A DNA stretch of 64,000 nucleotides from JBAZKK01 sp041650795 (GTDB taxonomy: Bacteria; Omnitrophota; Gorgyraeia; Gygaellales; Profunditerraquicolaceae): positions 10,640-74,639 of the forward strand of contig JBAZKK010000003.1 of the NCBI GenBank assembly GCA_041650795.1, given 5' to 3'. Positions 58,459 to 64,000 of this stretch are shown here, piece after piece. The translations under genes and the position numbers were made by a program. How positions within the stretch are numbered: position 1 is the first letter of the stretch; every line of letters starts with the position of its first letter. A model generated the notes under the pieces. The model ran no database searches. It saw only the letters and a list, made by a program, of their open reading frames with translations, and was not told the origin of the DNA.

Positions 58459-59592
58459 ATGAATAAGCACCCCCGTATCGCATTGCTGTATATATCAGAA
58501 GTCTCCGGGCACCACAGCGCCACTCTCGCAATAGAAAAAGCCATAAGGTCGCTGGAGCCGCACGCGGCCATCCTCAACATCAATGCCCTAAATTACACTA
58601 ACCCCATATCTGAGAAGGTGGTTAACCGCCTTTACATGGAGATTATCAAGCGTACCCCTAAGGTCTGGGATTATCTTTATGACAACCCCTCTATAGCCAA
58701 AAGCGTCGAAAGATTAAGAGAAAGGATACACAGGTTCAATTCCCCGAAGTTAAAAAATCTCTTTGCCAAATTCCGTCCCGACGCCATCGCCTGCACCCAG
58801 GCTTTTCCTTGCGGCATGGTTTCTGATTTTAAAAAAACCTACCGTTCTGCCGTTCCATTGGTGGGGGTGCTTACCGATTATATCCCCCACTCTTACTGGA
58901 TACACGATAATGTGGATTACTACATTACTCCTTCCGAAGAGGTCTCCTTGCGCTTGGCAAGCAAGGGGACTGACCCGGCCAGGATTAAATCCTTAGGTAT
59001 CCCCTGCGACCCGAAATTTAATGAGCCGGTGGATAGGTTAAAAACGATGCAGGCGCTCGGGCTTGAGCCGGGCCTTAAAACCATTCTGCTGATGGGCGGG
59101 GGGCAGGGATTAGGGCCTATTAAGACAATGGTAAAATCGCTGGAGAAGCTCGATTCGCCTATCCAGGAAATTATCGTTACCGGCACAAATAAAAAACTCT
59201 ACCGTTGTCTCAAGAAAAAACTGGGGGAATACAAAAAAAACATTACCCTTCTGGGGTACGCCGGCGATATTCACGAATTAATGGAGATCGCTGATATTAT
59301 TATGACCAAACCGGGAGGGGTAACTACGGCCGAGGCCTTAGGCAAAGGCATCCCGATGGTCATCGTCAAACCCATACCCGGTCAGGAAGCCAATAATACC
59401 GCCTACCTTATCAGCCACGGCGCAGCTATCAAAACCGACGAGCCGGATAAGCTGAATTTAATTATAGGCGAACTGCTGGCCAGCTCTTCGAAGTTGTCGG
59501 CAATGCGGGAGTCCGCCAGGCGCATCGCCAAACCGCGCGCCAGCCTTGACATCGCAAGGCTGCTTTTGGAATTAGCCACAGGAAATGGTTAA
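58459..59592 (+). CDS. GT28-family glycosyltransferase (MGDG synthase/UgtP-like)
   Basis: 377 residues with the GT-B fold. The N-terminal MGDG-synthase domain begins RIALLYISEVSGHHSATLAIEKAI. The C-terminal nucleotide-sugar half has LLMGGGQGLGP, GYAGDIHELMEIADIIMTKPGGVTTAEALGKGIPMVIV and PGQEANN. The family adds galactose or glucose to diacylglycerol, so a membrane glycolipid is the likely product. Donor and acceptor cannot be read from sequence. It resembles MurG only distantly. It starts an operon with an acyltransferase and a GT2 enzyme. The start has no ribosome site, and the promoter suggests a leaderless mRNA. Confidence 0.85.
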   Translation: MNKHPRIALLYISEVSGHHSATLAIEKAIRSLEPHAAILNINALNYTNPISEKVVNRLYMEIIKRTPKVWDYLYDNPSIAKSVERLRERIHRFNSPKLKNLFAKFRPDAIACTQAFPCGMVSDFKKTYRSAVPLVGVLTDYIPHSYWIHDNVDYYITPSEEVSLRLASKGTDPARIKSLGIPCDPKFNEPVDRLKTMQALGLEPGLKTILLMGGGQGLGPIKTMVKSLEKLDSPIQEIIVTGTNKKLYRCLKKKLGEYKKNITLLGYAGDIHELMEIADIIMTKPGGVTTAEALGKGIPMVIVKPIPGQEANNTAYLISHGAAIKTDEPDKLNLIIGELLASSSKLSAMRESARRIAKPRASLDIARLLLELATGNG

Positions 59593-60442
59593 CTATTCTC
59601 TTTATCGCATTGGTCAAGCCCTGGCCCTGGCCCTGCCCATCAGGAGAGCCTACGCCTTAGCAGTGTTATTTTCGGATTTGCATTACCTTTTCGCCTGGCA
59701 TGACCGTCGTGTCACGCTGGACAATCTCAAAGCAGTATTCCCCGAAAAGAATAATGCTGAAATCCGGCGCATCCGCAAGGCAATCTTCAGGAATTTCGCC
59801 AAATACCTGGTGGATTTTTTCCGTTCTTCCGAAATAGACCGTTTTTACATTGAAAAAAATGTAAGGATAGAAAACATCCGTTACGTCGAATACGGGCTTT
59901 CCCGAGGCAAAGGCGTAATTACGCTTACGGCGCATCTCGGCAACTGGGAGTTGGGAGGCGTAGCCATAGCTTTATCGGGTTATCCGTTTGCGGCAGTGGC
60001 GCTGCCGCATAAGGATAGAAGGGTAAACAGCTTTTTTAATTCCCAGCGCCAGGTCAAAGGGGTTAAAGTGATTCCCGTCGGTAAGGCCGTAAGAAATTGC
60101 CTTGACGTCTTGAATCAAAACTCTGTATTGGCGCTCTTGGGAGACCGCAGCTTCAATGAGAAGGGGATAGAGGTAGACTTTTTCGGCAAGCCGACACTTC
60201 TGCCTGCCGGCCCGGCGGCCCTCTCCCTAAAGACGGGGGCAACGCTTGTGCCGGGATTTATGTTACGCAACCCCGACGATACCTTTACGCTGCGTTTTGA
60301 AAAACCGATTGAAAACGAGGGAAGCGGCGATAGAGAATCGGATATCCGGGCGCTGGTTTGTTCTTATAAAACAGTTATCGAGGATTATATCCGCCGTTAT
60401 CCCGAGCAGTGGAGTATGTTCAGAAGGTTCTGGATAGAATGA
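59585..60442 (+). CDS. LpxL/HtrB-like lysophospholipid or lipid A acyltransferase
   Basis: 285 residues, membrane-associated. It has the catalytic HxxxxE motif (His117-Glu122 in TAHLGNWELGG), followed by LLGDRSFNEKGIEVDFFG and GPAALSLKTGATLVPGF, all typical of the bacterial lipid A acyltransferase family. An N-terminal hydrophobic segment covers about 10-35. It transfers an acyl chain to a lipid A precursor or a related glycolipid. It overlaps the glycosyltransferase gene by 8 bases and the next gene by 4. Confidence 0.88.
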   Translation: MVNYSLYRIGQALALALPIRRAYALAVLFSDLHYLFAWHDRRVTLDNLKAVFPEKNNAEIRRIRKAIFRNFAKYLVDFFRSSEIDRFYIEKNVRIENIRYVEYGLSRGKGVITLTAHLGNWELGGVAIALSGYPFAAVALPHKDRRVNSFFNSQRQVKGVKVIPVGKAVRNCLDVLNQNSVLALLGDRSFNEKGIEVDFFGKPTLLPAGPAALSLKTGATLVPGFMLRNPDDTFTLRFEKPIENEGSGDRESDIRALVCSYKTVIEDYIRRYPEQWSMFRRFWIE

Positions 60443-61110
60443 AGGTATGCGTAATTATCCCTACTTATAATGAAGCCAGGGCCATCGGCTCTGTTGTAAG
60501 CGCAATCCGGCGCGAAGGCCTGGAGGCGGTCGTAGTTGATGACGGCTCCTGCGATAACACCGTCTCTCTTGCCCGCGATAGCGGGGCAATAGTCCTGAAA
60601 AATCCGGCCAACCAAGGCAAGGGCGCCTCGCTCGTTAAGGGCTTCAAATACGCTTTAGAGAGGGACTTCACGGCTGTAATTACAATGGACGGCGACGGCC
60701 AACACCTTCCGGAAGACATACCATCGCTTATGGGATCAGCCAGCCGTTCGCCTGCCGGTATCATTATCGGAAACCGGATGTTAAAAACAGGCGCCATGCC
60801 ATGGCCAAGGGTATTAACCAATAGATTTATGTCGTGGCTTGTATCGCTTATAGTAAAACAGCAGATACCGGACAGCCAGTGTGGTTTCCGACTTATCCGC
60901 AGGGAACTCCTTGGGCGGCTCAACCTTCTGACCACTAAATATGAAACCGAAACCGAAATCCTTATCAAGGCCGCACAGATGGGGTTTGCCATAGAGTCCG
61001 TAGCAATTAATACTGTTTACGGCGAGGAGAAAAGTCAGATTAACAGTTTTCTCGATACCGCCAGGTTCATCCGTTTTATGATGCGGGAAATATGGACTAT
61101 GCCGTTTTAA
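60439..61110 (+). CDS. GT2-family glycosyltransferase (dolichyl-phosphate mannose synthase-like)
   Basis: 223 residues, soluble GT-A domain only. It has CVIIPTYNEARAIGSVV, VVDDGSCDNTVSLA, ITMDGDGQHLPEDIPSL (metal-binding aspartates), NRMLKTGAMPWPR and DSQCGFRLIRRELL. It likely moves a sugar from a nucleotide donor to a lipid carrier such as undecaprenyl phosphate. The ATG at 60439 overlaps the acyltransferase stop (ATGA); an in-frame start 30 bases earlier is inside that gene. Confidence 0.88.
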   Translation: MKVCVIIPTYNEARAIGSVVSAIRREGLEAVVVDDGSCDNTVSLARDSGAIVLKNPANQGKGASLVKGFKYALERDFTAVITMDGDGQHLPEDIPSLMGSASRSPAGIIIGNRMLKTGAMPWPRVLTNRFMSWLVSLIVKQQIPDSQCGFRLIRRELLGRLNLLTTKYETETEILIKAAQMGFAIESVAINTVYGEEKSQINSFLDTARFIRFMMREIWTMPF

Positions 61111-61730
61111 GAAAAAGAATGGTCGAGGAGCAGATCATAGCTCGCGGCATCAATGACAATCCTATTCTTGAGGCATTCTATAAGGTAGAGCGGCACAGGT
61201 TTGTGCCGGAGGATTTGCAAGGTAAGGCTTATGAGGATTACCCGCTCCCTATCGGGGATTCCCAAACTATCTCACAGCCTTACATCGTAGCGGTCATGAC
61301 AGAGGCCCTGCAATTAGAAAGAAACGAAAAGGTGCTTGAGATAGGGACCGGCTCAGGGTATCAAGCTGCGATACTGGCGGAACTGGCAGCCGAAGTTTAC
61401 AGTATTGAGCGCATCCCGGAATTAGGGAAAAGGGCAGCCGGGATTTTGAAAGAACTGGGTTATCAAAATATTACGCTTAAGATGGGCGACGGGACCCTCG
61501 GATGGATCGAAGAATCCCCTTTTGACAGGATTATTATCACTGCCGCATCCGAGAAAATACCGCTTCCCCTTATCGAACAGCTACGAGAAGGGGGCAGGAT
61601 TATTGCCCCTCTCGGGGGAACTTTTAGCCAGATGCTGACGCTTGGAAAGAAGAAAAACTCAACGTTATTATACGAAAAGGTCTGCGGCTGCACCTTTGTG
61701 CCGCTCGTAGGAAAGCATGCCGCCAATTAA
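61092..61730 (+). CDS. pcm: Protein-L-isoaspartate O-methyltransferase
   Basis: 212 residues; methylates isoaspartyl residues in aged proteins to start repair. It has RMVEEQIIARGINDNPILEAFYKVERHRFVPE, GDSQTISQPYIVAVMTEAL and the SAM-binding VLEIGTGSGYQAAILAELA. It starts 19 bases inside the GT2 gene. The length and motifs are standard. Confidence 0.96.
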   Translation: MDYAVLRKRMVEEQIIARGINDNPILEAFYKVERHRFVPEDLQGKAYEDYPLPIGDSQTISQPYIVAVMTEALQLERNEKVLEIGTGSGYQAAILAELAAEVYSIERIPELGKRAAGILKELGYQNITLKMGDGTLGWIEESPFDRIIITAASEKIPLPLIEQLREGGRIIAPLGGTFSQMLTLGKKKNSTLLYEKVCGCTFVPLVGKHAAN

Positions 61731-62236
61731 TGGATTCCATGCTTGAGATTGTATTGCAATGGCTTAGAGGATTGCCCCGGGAGATAATAGTGATTATACT
61801 GGGCGCCCTGCCGATTTCGGAATTAAGGGGGGCGATACCGCTGGCGCTGTCCTTCGGTTTCTCAGCTTCTAAGGCCTACTGGCTCTCTGTTCTCGGCAAC
61901 ATTATCTTTGTGGCTCCGGCGCTGGTTTTGCTTGAGCCGATATCGCAAAGGCTGCGCAGGTTCAAAATCTGGGCGCGGTTCTTCGACTGGTTATTTGAGC
62001 GTACCAGGCGAAATTCCGACACCGTCCAGAAATACGAGGCCCTCGGCCTAGTGTTATTTGTGGCTATCCCGTTGCCTGTAACAGGGGCATGGAGCGGAGT
62101 GGTTGCAGCGTCGCTTTTTAAGATACGCTTCAGGTATGCATTTCTGGCTATCGTCGCCGGGGTATTATGTGCAGGCCTGATTGTAACCGGGCTCTGCGCA
62201 CTGGGGATGCTGGGCTGGAATATAGTAACGCATTAA
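61730..62236 (+). CDS. COG2426 small membrane protein (putative small multidrug export family)
   Basis: 168 residues with about four hydrophobic segments. It has ILGALPISELRGAIPLALSFG near the N terminus and VAIPLPVTGAWSGVVAASLF near the centre, the hallmarks of the family. The name comes from database tradition; no transport substrate is established. It shares one base with the pcm stop codon (TAATG). Confidence 0.82.
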   Translation: MDSMLEIVLQWLRGLPREIIVIILGALPISELRGAIPLALSFGFSASKAYWLSVLGNIIFVAPALVLLEPISQRLRRFKIWARFFDWLFERTRRNSDTVQKYEALGLVLFVAIPLPVTGAWSGVVAASLFKIRFRYAFLAIVAGVLCAGLIVTGLCALGMLGWNIVTH

Positions 62237-62252
62237 AAGGAGAGGCGGACTT

Positions 62253-62756
62253 GTGATACAGGTATATACCGGAAACGGCAAGGGCAAGACCACGGCAGCG
62301 TTAGGATTAGCAATCAGGGCCGCAGGTGCAGGCCTTAGGGTTTACATAGTTCAGTTTTTAAAGGGTAGGCCATACAGCGAGCTTGCATCCTTAAAAAAAT
62401 TCAGGAATATCACCCTCGTGCAATGCGGGCAGAGGTGTTTTATAAAAAATAAGCCAAAACCCCGCGACCTTGCCCTAGCTAAGAAAGGATTGGCGAAGAT
62501 AGAAAATGCTATCAAAAAAAAATGCTACCATCTGATTATCCTGGACGAGGTAAATATAGCGATGAGGATGGGGATGTTGGAAATAAACGAGGTTGTGGCC
62601 GTGCTCAAAAAGGCATCGGCTAAAACCGAGTTTGTCCTTACCGGAAGGTACGCCCCTTCTAAGATTATCGGGATCGCCGACCTGGTCAGCGAGATAAGGG
62701 AACGGAAGCACTATTACCGCAAGGACGTCAAGGCCAGGAAAGGGATTGAATTTTAA
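62253..62756 (+). CDS. cobO: Cob(I)alamin adenosyltransferase, CobO/BtuR type
   Basis: 167 residues; transfers the adenosyl group of ATP to Co(I) corrinoids to make adenosylcobalamin. It has the P loop GNGKGKTTA (residues 7-15), IVQFLKGR and the later LIILDEVNIAMRMGML and VLTGRYAPSKII. The start is GTG at 62253 behind AAGGAGAGG. It comes 16 bases after the COG2426 gene and just before a B12-linked locus, which fits its function. Confidence 0.94.
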   Translation: MIQVYTGNGKGKTTAALGLAIRAAGAGLRVYIVQFLKGRPYSELASLKKFRNITLVQCGQRCFIKNKPKPRDLALAKKGLAKIENAIKKKCYHLIILDEVNIAMRMGMLEINEVVAVLKKASAKTEFVLTGRYAPSKIIGIADLVSEIRERKHYYRKDVKARKGIEF

Positions 62757-62764
62757 AAAAGATA

Positions 62765-62793
62765 TTGACAAAGAAACGGATTGGAATTATTAT
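62765..62793 (+). promoter_or_regulatory. Promoter of the DUF6580 gene
   Basis: TTGACA (62765-62770), exactly 17 bases, TATTAT (62788-62793). Transcription would start near 62800, leaving a 26-base leader with AAAGGAGG before the ATG at 62826. Confidence 0.78.
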
Positions 62794-62825
62794 AGGAAAC
62801 GTCAGGTAAAAAGGAGGCTGAAAAG

Positions 62826-63332
62826 ATGTTGGCAATAAGCTTGATTTTGGTCGGTATCCTCATAAGGTTTCTTCCACATGCTGCGAATTTCACTCCGGTA
62901 GCAGCGATTGCCCTTTTTAGCGGAACCTACCTTAAGAAAAAATATGCCCTTTTGGTGCCTCTTGCCCTGATGGTCATAAGCGATTTTGTCATCGGGCTGC
63001 ATGATGTTGTTTTATTTACCTGGGGAGGCTTTGTTCTGGTCGCGATATTGGGATGGGCGATGCAGAAGAAGCTGAATCCGGCAAGGGTCATTTCCTTTTC
63101 GCTTATTTCATCTCTCTTATTTTACCTGGTTACGAATTTTGGGGTCTGGCTAATAGGTTGGTATCCCAGAAATCTAAAGGGCCTTATGGATTGTTACATA
63201 ATGGGCCTGCCTTTCCTGCGCAACTTTACAGTTGCGACGCTATGTTATGCGGCAGTATTCTTCGGCGCCTACGAACTTATTGCGCGTTGTGTAAAGGATA
63301 CGAAGTTAGCCAGAGTTCTTTTAACAAAATAA
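62826..63332 (+). CDS. DUF6580-family membrane protein, possible corrinoid-linked transporter subunit
   Basis: 168 residues with about five transmembrane segments. It begins ISLILVGILIRFLPHAANFTPVAAIALFSGTYL and continues VPLALMVISDFVIGLH, the pattern of the DUF6580 family. The overall form resembles membrane S components of ECF vitamin transporters. No ATPase or T component is nearby. Its position between cobO and a cobalamin riboswitch suggests a link with B12, though its own mRNA starts from a separate, apparently riboswitch-free promoter. Function is not established. Confidence 0.75.
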   Translation: MLAISLILVGILIRFLPHAANFTPVAAIALFSGTYLKKKYALLVPLALMVISDFVIGLHDVVLFTWGGFVLVAILGWAMQKKLNPARVISFSLISSLLFYLVTNFGVWLIGWYPRNLKGLMDCYIMGLPFLRNFTVATLCYAAVFFGAYELIARCVKDTKLARVLLTK

Positions 63333-63343
63333 GGTAGTTTTAT

Positions 63344-63500
63344 ACAGTTAGGGAAGGCCGTTTAAGCGGCCGCAGTCCCGCTGCTGTAGTCCTGCGTTTT
63401 TAACGCTTGAACCTCACGCTTAACGCGGAAATGGTCACTGGCTATTTAAGCCGGGAAGGCCGGGTTTAAGAGCAGGAGAGTCAGAAGACCTACTGTGTAA
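63344..63500 (+). promoter_or_regulatory. Cobalamin riboswitch
   Basis: The leader carries the conserved parts of the B12 aptamer in order. P1 strands are ACAGTTAGG (from 63344) and CCTACTGT (63489-63496). Between them lie GGGAAGGCCG, CAGTCCCGCTGCTGTA, GTCACTGGC, CCGGGAAGGCC and the B12 box AGTCAGAAGACCTAC. Binding of a cobalamin should lower expression of the downstream receptor gene through the terminator at 63557. Which cobalamin form is preferred cannot be read directly. Confidence 0.92.
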
Positions 63501-63556
63501 AAAGTCCGAACACCAGCGGCCCGCGGACAAGGCCGTAAGGGGAATAAAACAGGGTT

Positions 63557-63594
63557 AACCCTTGATTGCATTAGGCAGTCAAGGGTTTTTTATT
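63557..63594 (+). terminator. Intrinsic terminator, riboswitch expression platform
   Basis: AACCCTTGA (63557-63565) pairs perfectly with TCAAGGGTT (63579-63587) and is followed by a T run. GGGTTAACCC at 63552-63561 overlaps the 5' arm and offers an alternative pairing that could act as antiterminator. The position between aptamer and start codon fits ligand-induced termination. Confidence 0.85.
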
Positions 63595-63616
63595 TGTCCG
63601 GGAAAGGAAAGGAGAA

Positions 63617-64000
63617 ATGTTTCAAAAAGTATTGGCGGCAACGGTTGTTATGGCATTGCTTACCTCAGTGGCAAGAGCGGAAGAATCCTCCGAGGTGTCG
63701 TTGGAGAGAATCGTCGTAACACCTTACCGTTATTCAGAAAGTTTAAGCAATACGCCTGCCAGCGTATCGGTGATAGATAAAGAGGAAATAGCCCAATCAG
63801 GGGCCTTAACCACAGTGGACCTTTTATCCGATCTGCCGGGGGTCGTAGTGCGGGACTGGACCGGAAACGGCTCTAAGGCAACTGTTGATATGAGAGGGTT
63901 CGGCGAACAAGCAGGGATGAATGTTCTGGTCTTGGTCAACGGCAGGAGGGTGAATGAAATCGATCTCTCAGGGACAAGCTGGGCACAGATACCCCTTGAC
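63617..64000 (+). CDS. btuB: TonB-dependent outer-membrane receptor, BtuB-like (partial, right edge)
   Basis: The first 128 codons are visible, with no stop. There is a signal sequence (residues 1-22, MFQKVLAATVVMALLTSVARA), a TonB-box-like LERIVVTPYR, and then the plug domain: SVSVIDKEEIAQSGALTTVDLLSDLPGV, VDMRGFGEQAGMNVLVLVNGRRVN. The barrel lies outside the window. The upstream cobalamin riboswitch makes corrinoid uptake the most likely role. The ATG follows AAAGGAG at good spacing. Confidence 0.88.
   Translation, partial: MFQKVLAATVVMALLTSVARAEESSEVSLERIVVTPYRYSESLSNTPASVSVIDKEEIAQSGALTTVDLLSDLPGVVVRDWTGNGSKATVDMRGFGEQAGMNVLVLVNGRRVNEIDLSGTSWAQIPLD

Noticed and set aside
1..64000. CRISPR arrays, prophage or large genomic island
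   Set aside because: No regularly spaced direct repeats, integrase, phage structural genes or composition break were seen; the only mobile-type unit is the RAYT element at 757-1432.

Overview
The window is a dense, almost entirely plus-strand stretch of a bacterial chromosome. Only the partial gene at the left edge is on the minus strand. The cell looks Gram-negative: it has a TonB-dependent receptor, an LpxL-type acyltransferase, SurA-like and DegP-like periplasmic proteins and a lipoprotein. Gene content, compact overlapping operons, a REP-type (Y1) transposase next to recA and a short Mfd suggest an uncultivated lineage such as Candidatus Omnitrophota (OP3). That placement is inference from gene content and style, not from a search.

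Region 1 (1-20.7 kb): a truncated GAF-GGDEF signalling gene on the minus strand and a 676-bp REP-associated transposase unit with 37-bp inverted ends come first. A long run of closely packed genes follows from a near-consensus recA promoter: recA, a DegP-type protease, recX, alaS, histidine genes (hisD, B, H, A, F, I) with a peptidoglycan-binding lipoprotein inside, trpE, rpsP, yajC, fused secDF, a minimal mfd, a surA-like chaperone, pdxA and rsmA.

Region 2 (20.7-50.8 kb): a strong promoter and a structured leader precede tRNA-Thr, rpmG, tRNA-Trp, secE and nusG. The L11, L10, beta, str, S10, spc and alpha ribosomal/RNA polymerase gene blocks then run on without a break to rplQ. rpmD (L30) is missing, and the 37-residue rpmJ is present. 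This block supplies translation, RNA polymerase, SecE/SecY and initiation factor functions.

Region 3 (50.8-58.4 kb): a coupled central-metabolism cluster. It holds an aspartate aminotransferase, the large and small subunits of an isopropylmalate-dehydratase-type aconitase-superfamily enzyme, an isocitrate dehydrogenase-like enzyme, malate dehydrogenase, dihydrolipoamide dehydrogenase and a free-standing lipoyl domain. A PilT ATPase gene sits between the two dehydratase subunits.

Region 4 (58.4-64 kb): an apparently leaderless operon encodes a GT28 (MGDG synthase/UgtP-like) glycosyltransferase, an LpxL-like acyltransferase, a GT2 glycosyltransferase, Pcm, a COG2426 membrane protein and a corrinoid adenosyltransferase. 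A separately promoted DUF6580 membrane protein follows, then a cobalamin riboswitch with a terminator and the start of a TonB-dependent receptor. The right edge therefore looks like a vitamin B12 uptake and activation locus. No gene-free stretch exceeds about 300 bases; the longest (63333-63616) is the riboswitch leader.
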